Shown here: positions 37,901 to 49,900 of the stretch, piece after piece
Position numbering within the stretch: the stretch's first letter is position 1
Layout of the letters: each line of letters opens with the position of its first letter
DNA from: Undaria pinnatifida
Taxonomy: Eukaryota; Sar; Phaeophyceae; Laminariales; Alariaceae
Direction of reading: 5' to 3'
Assembly: GCA_012845835.1 (NCBI GenBank)
Contig: JABAKD010000017.1
Location: 1,510,001-1,574,000 of the forward strand
DNA: 64,000 bases
The notes under the pieces: generated by a model
What the model was told of the DNA's origin: nothing
What the model saw: only the letters and a program-made list of their open reading frames with translations
Databases searched by the model: none
Translations under genes and position numbers: made by a program

Positions 37901-40900
37901 AACAAAGCCCAATCCGACGCAAAACGTACCAGAAAATGAAATATAGCAGAACAGCAGAACAGAACAGAAAACATGACAAAACAACACACTACACTACAAA
38001 TCAAGAAACGCAGAGACAACGAAACAAGACATAACCAAAGGAAAGAAAAAAAAAGGAGGGGATATTTTATACGGCAAGGATAAACGGCTTTTTTTCGTTT
38101 GAATTGCCCCTCGCAGGTGGTGGCGGCAGTTCTTCACCTTCTTAACGTGCAGTTCCAACCGGTCGACATACCAGGCCAGGACGTGGGCTCTAAGGTATTG
38201 TTGGTGTTGGTGTTGGTGACAGCAGTGTGTTGGTCGTGTTGGTGTTGGTTTTCCTGTTGGTTTTACTGTTGGTGTTGGTGTTGGTGTTGGTGGTTTTTGG
38301 TAGATAGTGTTTGTGTTGGTGTTGGCGTTGGTGTTGGCGTTGGTGTTGGCATTGGTGTTGGTGGCGTGGGTGTGGTTGTTCCTACGGTGGTATTGGTGGT
38401 ACTATGGATGATGTTGGGGCTGTGGTCGGCGTGTGTTCGTGTTATGTTTCGGTGCTGCCCGGAGTAGTTGGTGTGGTGTGTGTCGGTGGTGTGTCCGTGT
38501 TGATGCTGCTGTTGAGCTTGTGTGCGTGTTGTGTGATCGCCAATGTTTTTCACGAAGAAGTCATCCGTGGGTGACAGACACTGCCTGCGAGCAAGCCGTG
38601 ACGGCATCTGAGGTGTGCTACGACGATAGAGGTGCTCCCCTTTTATTCTGAGGTCCCCCAATTTGGGAGCTTAAGACATGTCTTGACCCTAAAACTGCTT
38701 CTTGGAGAAAGATAAAACTTCTACGTACCGGATGAAAAATCCCACGGCCTAGGTACACAACGAGAATCGTGCAAAAAAAACGTCCTATTATTTATTTTTT
38801 TTCCCTGCGTTTTTGGGTTAAGGAGCCCCGCCATTCAGAAACCCTTTCAGCCAAAAAGAGGTATACCATATACATATATCGTAGCACTCGTCATCTTCGT
38901 ATACATGTGTGTCACTCTTGGTGACGGGACGATGGGCGCAAACCGGGCGTGGTATTCATTGCCTGCAGAACGTCCCACCCGTTTGTATTCCCCCCGCCCT
39001 CACTCCCACTTCCCGCACTCCTTCCCATCCCTTCGCCCCTCCCGTAACGGTGTTACCTTTACCCCCCCCCCCCCGACGGTGGCCACAAACGGCGAAACAG
39101 GACGGGGTTAGGATAAAAAAATATGGAACAGTGTCAAGAGCGCCCAAACGTTGGAGGTGTCTCTATTTGGAGTAGGAACGGTTCTCCGTCTCGAAAGGGA
39201 TGCGTGGTCAATGGTCAATTGACTAAGGCAAGCAACAAATGAGTACCCCCCCCCCCCCCCCCCCCCCCCCCCCGCTGTTTATCTCAGGTCAATGACTCGA
39301 GGGAAGGTTCGAGCTTGGAGTGGGCTTCTAAGCTGCTCGGGGTTAAGCCCGACCAGCTGGAGGAGGCCTTGGTAGCTCGTTTCATTAGCCCCGGAGGCTT
39401 TGGGTCGTCGGACTTCGTTGTCGTGCCCAGCTCCCCTCAGGTGGATTAGGTTGAGGGTTAGGGTTAGGGTCAAAGATGTCGGGGTTGACGACACTGGCGC
39501 CTTGACGGACAGCCGTCAAGGAACTCTACAAACTGTAACTAGAATGAAAAGTCGAAAGACTGCCTTGACGGACAGCCGTCAAGAAACTCTACACTAAAAC
39601 CAGTATGATGAGCCCTAAGACCGCCTTGACGGGTCTAAACTAGACCGTCAACCGACATGTTTTGTTAGGGTCGGGGATGGCGGTTGGGGTGGGGGAACAG
39701 GGGGGACGGGGGTAATCCTGTTTTCACTCCCGGGTTTAGACCTTGGCACGAACGGCCCTGCTGCACTTCGTTCAACTACGGACCCTAAACCTTTCGAAGT
39801 CACGCGCGCTGATGTAGTTGAAATAGTTTCATAAAAACTGAGCATCGACCCCTTCAATTTGTCGAACTCACACACGCTGATGCATTTGAAATAGTTTTAG
39901 AGCAAAAAAAAAAATCCGTGACGGTGCTTGCGGCGATGATAACGACAAAGCACCAAAAGTTCCGACCTTGCAGACTTAACGAGTGGATCCTCGCGCGCGA
40001 GGCCCCAAACGCGGCTGCGATAGGAGACCCTCAGTGTGCTTCCCCCTACCGTAGCCCATGTGTCGGGGGATGGTAGTTGTGGTTGGGGTTTGGGTTGGGG
40101 CTAGGGTTGGGAATAAGCTCGGTGGGCTGGACGAGGCCTTGACGCGTGCTACAATAGAAGGTACCTGGTATACCATTTTTTGTGGAAATTTGCTTTGTGA
40201 ATGATGGGGCTTCTTGACCAAAAATTGTCGGAAACAGACATTTTTTTTTTTCATGATTCTCGTTGTGTTACGCAAGCCATGGAATTTGTCATCCGGTATG
40301 GTAGCAGTTTTATTTTTTCTTCGAATGAGTTTTTGGGAGAAAGAGGTCTTGAGCTCCCAAAACGAGGAGAACTGATTCTACGATAGCCCCCCCCAAATCC
40401 AGCGATTTTGTTTAACGGACGTTTCATGGCTGCCCGACACAAGGAAGGATACGGTTGAGAAACAAGTATCCATCTGTTTTCTCGTGTGCAAAGGTCTAAC
40501 GATCGACGACGTCGGGTTATCGAGGGACACCGTATATATAAGGAGATACGGCCGGGAGCTGGTTTTTGAAACCGGCGATTTTCGTTAAAGAAAAGTTGGG
40601 GGAGCTACCGTAGGAAGAGCCGGAGCTTCAGAAATATAATTGTGCGCCTCTATCGTAGCACGCGTCCCTTGAGAGCGCGATTCGGTAACCCCAGTGGTAG
40701 TAGGGGTTGCAGTGGTCGGTCGAAAGATTTCTGAGCGGTTGAGTGGTTTGGGTGTGAGTCATCCCACGGTAGTGGTTGCAGTTGTCGGTCGAAAGCTTTC
40801 TGAGCGGTTGACCTCAAGTGTGGAGCTGTGACACGGAGCTGTTATGTCTTCACGATTATTACTTCGAAGTATGTATTTTGGTCATTTTTTCATTTTTTTT

Positions 40901-43900
40901 TGTCATTTTCGTCTGTGGTTTTCATTTTCGTGTTGTGTGTGTGTTTTTTTTATATTTCTTTTTCGTTGTCATTTTTTCATTTTTTTTGTTGTCATTTTCG
41001 TTTTTTTCTCCTTCGTTTTTTGTTCTTGTTTCGTTGTCGTTTTTTGTTCGTACGGTGTTTGTTACAGGTGGCAGCGTCGGCACGGGACGCGGTGGCGAAG
41101 GCGTTGTACTCTTCTCTGTTCGACTGGTTGGTCGAGAAGATCAACCTCACGCTTACGGCTGCCATGAACTCCAAGACTTCCGCCGACAAGGCGAACAACA
41201 GGTTTGCAGGATCAAGTGCTAGGGTTTTGGGTTACAGTGCTTTATGTTTCCAAGCCTTTGGGCGCTACATGTTTAGAACACGCTGATTAAGTGTCGGTAA
41301 GTCGCGTGAAGGATAAGCTGGCATCCTACTGAGGGTCGTTCCTAACGAACTCTAAAAACTAATCAGGAATCGTGACATGAAAAAAGGTGACAAGTTTTGC
41401 GAAACCGTCAATTTTTTTCGATACGAGTAGGAATCCGGACTTTTGAACCGTCTTGACATTTTCTACACAAAATGATATCAGGATTCCTGACGAAGAAAAA
41501 CGCGCTCTTGTTTTTTTGTTCTTGACATTTTCCATTAAAGTTTATGTCAGGATTCATGACGAAAGAAAATGTTTTTTTTTTTTTTTTTTTAAACGTGACA
41601 CTCGGAGAATTTGATATTATCAGGAATCGTGACATTATGTCAGGATTCGTGAGTTTTTGCGTTCGTCAGCAACGCCCCTAAACGTGGGGGGGAAGGGGTG
41701 TGCTCATTTAATGCATAAGCCGCAGTCTTGAGACAATTGACCCTCGCATCCTTACAATGCCTGGGCGGAGCACGTCGGCTTTTTTTGCCGACCAGGCATG
41801 CATCGCGTGCACCAAGCGCGAAGCGCCGTGAGGTGTTTGGTGAGTCGCATGAGGAATGAGCTGCATCATACTATGAGCCACATGTGAGGCGGATTTCCGC
41901 ACCTTGTGCGCCCTTTCTGCATATCGGATGACAGCTCCGAATGAATTGGAGGGTAGGGGATAATAGCGCAGTGTCCGCTATCTGTGGAACGGATAAGGGG
42001 GGGGGGGGGGTGAAACTCTACTACTCTGCCCAGAAATCTCTACTACTCTGGCCGGAAATGTAAAGACCATTTCTTATGAATATTGATGGCAAAATTATCC
42101 TCATATTTACCTACAGAGTGGTAATTTAAGTTTGGAAATGTGCGGGTAGCGATTTCCGCGGCGAGAAAACTAAACAGCACATACATAACGCTTTTCTACG
42201 GCAGGTTGGTACGAATATAGTACCGCACCTTATAACCCATCTCGAACTCCTAAGAACATCCGAGTCTAACTTCAAGTGTTTTGTCTCCGTGTAGGGAGTG
42301 CGGTGCTGAAAAATGCTGAAAAGAGGGTTAAGATTGTCCACGGTATGGTCGCTGAAATATACCAGGTAGGAAAATAGGCTTGTTAGTAAGGTCGTTTCTA
42401 ACGCAGACAAAAAAGAAAAATGTCGAATCGTAACGAAAAAACGTGAACGTTTTACGAGTCTCGCCGGATCGCGTCGTTTTTTTTTTGTCTTGAATCGTGG
42501 CCATGAAGTAAAAGAAGAAAAGAAAAACAAGGCGAATTCTTCCGTCACGATTCTTATACCCCCGTACTGTAGCCAAAAATGCGACTAAAATGTGTATTAC
42601 TCTCAAGTACATGGTACGAAATAGATGTATGATTCCGCTTGTTTTGAATCTGGCGCGTCGCGATATTTCGTCACGACTAAAAATGTGCCGTGCATCCTAC
42701 GGAATAGGTGTATGATGCCGCCTACTTTTCACGTCACGTGTCGTTGTAATATTTCGCCGCCACGAATCATGGATTTTTCTGCGTTCAGTAGGAAGGATCA
42801 TCCCGTACGTTATTCCTCCTTGTTCTTTCGGCTCTATTTGTTTGCTTTGATTGCCTTTTAGAGCCTACCAAATCCCTCCCTATACTATCTTCAAGTAATT
42901 GTTTCACCCAAAAAGGTTTGCTGTGGTAGAGGCGTTTAGTCTCCTCTTGTAGCATTACCCGCCCTTCCAGTGCCGGTGTTCTCACCACAACCGTGTTGGG
43001 ACGAGGGAACGGACGGACTAAAACATTGTTAGGTGTGGTGGTACGCACTGCTGTCTTGGTATTGGTGGGAACGCGCAGCAGTACGGCGGGTATCGTCCTG
43101 CGCGCGTGGCGGAGATCTCCGTGCTGTGCAGGTCGAGTGCATGCGCGACCTACGCAAGCCCGGGCTGCTTCTATTGGGCCGATGATGCTGTCGTCCGAAC
43201 AATTTCGACTCTTTTCCTCCTCGGAAGTCCCATAGGACTGACTATTATGTTTCAAGTAAAAGCGAAGGGTCGAAAAACAACTTGGGAGTCCTCCGGCTTA
43301 TCTGCTGGTGGTTTCGCGTTTTCGCGGCTCGCGGCGGTTGTGAAAATCCCGTAAAACAGCGTTTGGTTCATTATAATTTGAATCTACGACGTGCCAAGAC
43401 GCAATATTACAACAGCGTTTATAGTGGGCCTCTCTATGGAAAACGGCAATAAGCCGAGTTTTTAGACGCTTCTTGGAAGATTGGGCCTACCTTCAAGGCC
43501 CAAAGGACCCCTACCCCCCCCCCCCCCCCCTTCAAGTCCCAAAGGGTTGTCATTAATACTTTTACGGGAAGATCGTATTTGCCTTGTGTCATATATATAT
43601 ACTGGTATATCTTTTACGACTATAGTTTCCGCGCACAGACTGACTAACATCACCCTGTTGACCCTGATAGCTACACTGTAGTTGTAAGGGGAGTCGCCGA
43701 CCTACATCCTTAATGAGGACACACAACCCGTAATACGCACGATGGGAGTATCACACACAGCTTGCAAAGATGAGTTGCGACAAAATCTTCGATCTCACAG
43801 CTGGAGTGTATTTTCCTTTTTTGTAATATATCTTATACGACGCCGTATTTGGGGTACGCACAAGTAATTCATTTGTTCTTGCGCTCGCCATATATATGTG

Positions 43901-46900
43901 TATATTCCGGTAAACCTGCCGGTGATCTGCCGCAGCTGTATATCTACTGATGAGGTGTGTGATGTGCCTTGTAGTAGTTATGATGTATCCGATTATGATG
44001 TATCGAATATCGGGATATTATATCGAAAACATCGATGTATCCAAATAGTAAAGTCCGTACCCATAGTTTCGATATCCCGAAAAATTAAATATCGTGTAAA
44101 CAAATCCGAGATACCGAAGGTAATATCAGGTGTACATGTCGACCAATCTCAGTATTACTATTAACATGAATTATCTAACTTCCATATTGCTGTGCGGTTC
44201 ACGCCGAACGCGCTCGTCACATCGTCAACTCCTTTGGAGCCCCCAAATGTCTCTCTATACCGATTTCAAGTCGATTTTATAGTATAATGGGTTTCCAGTT
44301 CTAAAGGCGTGTGATGTATGTATCCGATTATTAGATATCTAATATCGGGATATTATATCGAAAACATCGATATATCCAAATAGTAAAATTCGTGCCCATA
44401 GTTTCGATATCCCGAAAAATCAAATATCGTGTAAACGAAGCCGAGATACCGAAGGTAATATCAGGTGTACATGTAGACTATTAATAATAATCATGCTACT
44501 AACATCAGCATGAATTATTGAACTCCCATACTGCTGTCCCAGGTATGGGTTACGCCGAACGCGCTTGTCACATCGTCAACCCCTTTGGAGCCCCCAAATG
44601 TCTCTCTCTACTAATTTCAACTAAATTTGTGAAGAAAAAAGGGTTTCCGGTTGTAATGGCGTCAATTCTGTATTTCTATACTAATTTCAAGTAGTCTGAT
44701 CTATACCTGGATCGCTTGTTGAAATTCATGCGTTTTCCGATGACGTGAAGTGTCGCCGTGTTGTCGATGATGATGTGTCGTGGTATTTTTCAGGTATTTT
44801 TCTAACACAAGGTCGGCTGTGACGAATGTAGGGTCGATACTCATCTTTGCAAGCTGCGTGCTAGATCTATCGCCCGTCTTTAGTAGGTTTCGTGAGTCAA
44901 AACCTAATATATGATGACGGTGTATTACGACACTTGTCATGCATGACCAAATGTTATATAGAGTGGCAACGCATCAATCGTCTACATCTATACATCTAGT
45001 AACAAGAACAACAATAACAACAATGACATACATGTATTCGGTGTTCGTAGGATGAGCGAAGCACAAACATTAGTACATGCTATTGATAGTGTGTTATCCT
45101 TTGTGACTCATGGCTCTTCAATCGTGACCTGTAGCGACAGAACGCTGTTTTCGTTTCTTTTTTTGGGGCGGGGTTCTCAATCGAGGCGTTCGGCACTAAC
45201 TCCGTGATGACCCTTTTTCCTGTTCGTTTTGTTTTTTCTTTTTGTCTTTCGATCAGATGAGTCGGTTTGCTTGACTTTTTTGGGGGTTGGAGGCGTTCAG
45301 TATCAACAACTTCCTTGTACCCATGGCGTCCCCTTTCCTTTTCTTTTTCTTTTTTTCCTTCTCATTTCTTTCTTTCAGGAATATCATCCTGCTTGACCTC
45401 ATTGTGGTTCGAAGCGTTCCGCTTCAACCGACTCGTTGGACCCATGGCGGCCCCTTGTTTCGTTGCGTTTTTTTTTTTTTTTCTTCGGTTCAGATTAGTT
45501 GTATCGCTTGTTTTTTTACATTTTTTGGGCTCGAGGCGTTCGGCACTAACATTGTGTCGGCCCTCCTTTCGCTTCGTTTCTTTTCTTTGTATTGTTATCT
45601 GTCGTTCTGATTGATCGTTTGCTTGGCTTTTTTGGGGGAGGGTGGATTTTGTCGGTGTTCGCCACTACGGCAGCACTAAATAACACTCTCGGGTCCATGA
45701 CGGTCCTTTCTTTCGTTTTATTTTTCAATTTTGTATCAGGTTTCGCTTCCCTGCTTGTTTTGACATATTATTTGGGTTGGAAGCGCTCCGCATTAACCGA
45801 AGACGCCAAGAGACGGTCAATCAAGCGAGCACGTCCAGCGGTCAAGGGTGTCGAACCGATCGTTCCACACTAAGGCCTAATATGTTGGCGCCAGACAAGA
45901 CAATAGTTGATATTGCGGTCGGTCAAGGGATGAATATGCCGTCTCCTGACACACACGTCCAGCGGTCAAGGGTGTGAAAATGATCGTTCAAACTAAAACC
46001 TAGTCGTTAGGTGTCAGTAAAGGCCATAATGGGAATTGCCGTCGATCAAGGGATGAATGTACCGTCTCCTGACACACGTCCAGCGGTCAAGGGTGTTGGA
46101 CCGGTCGTCCACACTAAAACCTAGTAGTTGGCCGTCAGTTATGGCAATTTTGTAAATTGCCGTCGGTCGAGGGATAAATGTGCCGTCTCCTGGCACACGA
46201 CTAGCGGTTAAGGGTGTTGAACCGGTCGTCCACACTAAAATCTAGTAGTTAGCCGTCAGTCATGGCAAATTATTGGAAATAGCCGTCGGTTAAGGGGTTG
46301 AAGTGCTGTCTCCTGACACGTCCAGCGGTCAAGGGTGTCAAACCGGTCGTTCTACACTAAAATCTAGTAATTAGCCGTCGGTCAAGGCAATGTTGTAAAT
46401 TGCCACTGGTCACAAGGCAACGTAAATTGCCATCGATCAAGGGATGAATGTGCCCGTCTCCTGACGCACACGTTCAGCGGTCAAGGGCGTCAAACCAATC
46501 GTTCCACACTAAAACCTACCTGGTAGTAGTTTGGCGTCAGTCAAGATTGGAAATTGCCATCGGTCAGGGGATGGATGTGCCGTCTCCTGGCACGTCCAGC
46601 GGTCAAGGGTGCGAAACCGATCGTTCCACACTAAAACCTAGCAATTAGCCGTCGGTCGAGGGATGAGTGTGCCGTCTCCTGACACACACGGCCATCGGCC
46701 AAGGGTGTCAAACCGATCGTTCCACACTAAGACGTACCTGGTAGCGATTAGCCGTCAGTGAAGGTAAGCAATTGGAAAGTTGCCGTCAGTCATGGGTTGA
46801 AAGTGCCGTCTCCTGACACACGTCCAGCGGCCAAGGGCGTCAAACCGATCGTTCCACACTAAAACCTAGTAATTTGCCGTCAGTCGAGGCAAATAATTGG

Positions 46901-49900
46901 ACAAATGCCTTCAGTCATGGGCTGAAAGTGCCGTCTACTGACATCTATGGCACCAACCCCGTTGATCCGTTTTTTGCTTTTTTTTTCTTCAGATTCATCG
47001 GCCTCCTTGATATTTTTGGGTTCGAGGCGTTCGGCACCAACTCCTTGGAGCAGCTGCTGATCAACTACGCCAACGAGCGTCTCCAGCAGCAGTTTAACGC
47101 CTTCGTTTTCAAGCTGGAGGAGAAGGAGTTCGCCAGCGAGGGGCTGAGCAAGGTACAACGTGTATGCTACACGCAAAATTTGTTGCTTGTCTATCGTGTT
47201 TTGCTTTGCTTGTTTGTTATTTTTCGCGTTTTTGTTGTTGTTTTTCATCACCGTTACTGTACGTATGTGGTACGAGCTTGGCCAATCAAGACCGTGTCGA
47301 AACAGGAGATCGACCACCCAGCGCCCACTTTTACGCATTTAGAAGTGGAGATTTGACACGGCGTTGTTCATGCAGCAGCAGCAACCGAGACCTGTCTGAA
47401 GTAGCAATGGGGACCGCCGGTGGGGACAGCTCGCGCTGCCGCTGTATACCACGGGAACTGAAGGACACGCCAGCTATTAATAGCGCTGGAGTGCGAGTAT
47501 GCAATTGTGTTAAAATGGCGCACGGTGTGTATGAAATGCGTGGAATGGTGGTGACCTTGAGCTTTATTTTTCTCCATCCGCTGGAGGATATGAGAAGAAC
47601 AAGATAAAACCAGACGTGTCATGCCGGGCAAATGTTTTTTTTTTTTCTTTTCCGGAAGAATACGACCAAAAATGCAACCCCAACCCGCCCAAAAAGAAAC
47701 GCGACTGAAACTCATCTGAAAAGCAACATGGAAAAGCCAGGCAAGACTTGAGTGCGCACGGGCGTCACGAATACGGTGTTGACAAATTCCAGATCGAAGA
47801 TCGCAAGAATGAGCTGTGCATCGCGGTGATAACGCCATTTTTCTCGATACACTTTTATTGAGTATGACACCTCGTATCGATCATCTCCTTGTGTTCATAT
47901 TACGGGGAACCCTAGTAAATAGTAAATAGGACCTACGGTGGACACAAAAACCTATATATTCATCTATTTTTACTAACAATATTTGGTCCTATTTACTATC
48001 GTCCTCCGTAAATAGTGTTGTCTTAACCCGCTTTCACCTTGGTCGAGAACGAGCTTTTTATTGCGGAAACTTGTGTAAAAATATTGAGGGTTTTGAGTTT
48101 TCGCCGATGAATTGGGCAATAAACTGATATCGATCATCTCCGTGTGTGCATAGCGATGTCTACGCCCGATTTCACCTCAATCGAGAACGAACATTTTGTT
48201 ACGGATTCTAGTGTAGAAGTTGGGGGTTTGAGTTTTTGCCGACATCTCGTCGAGCTCTAGTCGAATCTCAGATGTGTTACCAGGTACATTTTTTCGTATT
48301 CCTCGTGTTTTTTTTTGCAACATGCACTATTCATAATGTTTCACGGTCAGTGCTTCCGAATTCCAAGTCCTAATTACGGTTTATGGCTGGCCCAGCTCGC
48401 AGTGTTTTGTTACTTTTCGGCTTCTTTTTTGTCCTACTCAAGCTGGAGGAAAAGGAATTCCCCTGCGAGGGGCTGAGCAAGGTAGTTTGTACCTGGCACA
48501 CGGACAGCACTTTTCAGTGTGTGTGTGTGTTTTTTTTTTTCTTTTTTTTTGTCGTAACTGGCAGTTGGTTTATGGTTTTCATTTTGTCGGCGTCTTACAG
48601 TACGATATACGTTTCGTGCTTTCGCAAATGTTTGTTATGTTTGTATTTTGTTTGTTTGTGGTTTCATATATTTGCGTGTTGACCTCGTGCACGGCATGTG
48701 TGCATATGAAACATTGTTGTGTTTTTTTCAGGTGTACGTGGAGCAGTGCCGCGTCGAGTTCGTGGACAACGACGACGTCCTCCAGCTGCTGGAAGGCAGG
48801 CCTCGAGGCCTGTTGTCCCTCCTGAAGGAGGAGTCGACCCTCAAGACGGGAACTGGCCTTAAGCTGGCTAACCGATACAGGCAGGCCTTTGCCGACAACG
48901 ACCGCTTCGCTGTGCCAAGGTGAGCACCTTCACTAGGCTCGGATAGGGTAGGGGTGGTTTGGGGTGGGTTGGGCTAGGGTAGGGTTCGGCTGGGGCGGGC
49001 CGGGTTAGGTTCGGGTTTTGGTTTAGTTTGTGGCGTTTAGTTGGATTGGGGCGGGTTGGGACGGGTTAGGCTTACGTTTAGGTTAGGTTGGGTTAAGTTT
49101 GGCAGGGTGAGGTAGGGTAGGGCAGGGTGGGTTGGGTTGGGTTGGGTGGGGTTGAAAGGAGTCCAATCCGGCTGACCGCCACAATCAGGCATTATCCGAC
49201 ACCTACCGCTTCACTGCGCATGTGCGACAGGGCTGCCTTGAGCTGGCTTGGATTGACTTGGTTTGGTGGTACGGGGCCGGTTTGATGATATCTGGGTGGG
49301 TTGGGGTTTGACTTTATCTTGGATTGGGCGGGGTCAGTTGGTTGATTGGCTGGTTCGCTGACCGCTTGGAATTGATTGTATTGGATTAGATTGGATTTAA
49401 GTGGTTGTTTTGGACCGATCTCAATTTTCAGTGAACCCCTACGGGCCTTTCTTTGCCAACCACGATTGTTCGGGTGTCCCAGGTGCGAGGGTTGTCTTGC
49501 CTTTGCGTTGTGGCATGGCTTGGCTCGGCTCAGCTGGGGGGTTGATTATTGGTTCCTCCCCCCCCCACTTCCCCCCTCCCCCCCCCCCCCTCCCCCTCTC
49601 CTCATTCGTTCCCGTGGACGTCTTCGCTCCGTGACCCATTTCGCAGGGTTAGGGGTGGTAACCTTCGCGGCACGGAGGCGACGTTTGGAGTGGTTCACTT
49701 TGCGGGGGAGGTAATATACGATGCCACGGAGTTTGTGGAGAAGAACAGGGATGAGGTGCCCACGGCGCTGCACGACCTCGTGCTCAGCAGCAATGACAGG
49801 TTGGTCGGTATATGACGATACAGTGAATATATACATATATATATATGATCATTCTTTTTTTCGGGGATTCGGTCAGGAGTTTTTTTCGTCTCGGCCTCAG

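Larger units (their letters stand above)
41202..46992 (+). other. Intron 10, 5.8 kb
   Basis: Contents in order: TCAGGAATCGTGACAT repeats at 41365-41660; the intron 2-type repeat reversed at 41700-41905; family A at 42865; poly-C at 43507; S3 reversed at 43620-43810; a 335-bp tandem duplication at 43985-44660; exon 11 relic array at 45151-45806; 120-bp minisatellite at 45826-46950. No complete extra exon. Confidence 0.8.

Noticed and set aside
37629..38019. Phe/Ser/Arg/Val repetitive reverse frames
   Set aside because: Translation of the ACGAA satellite in intron 7.
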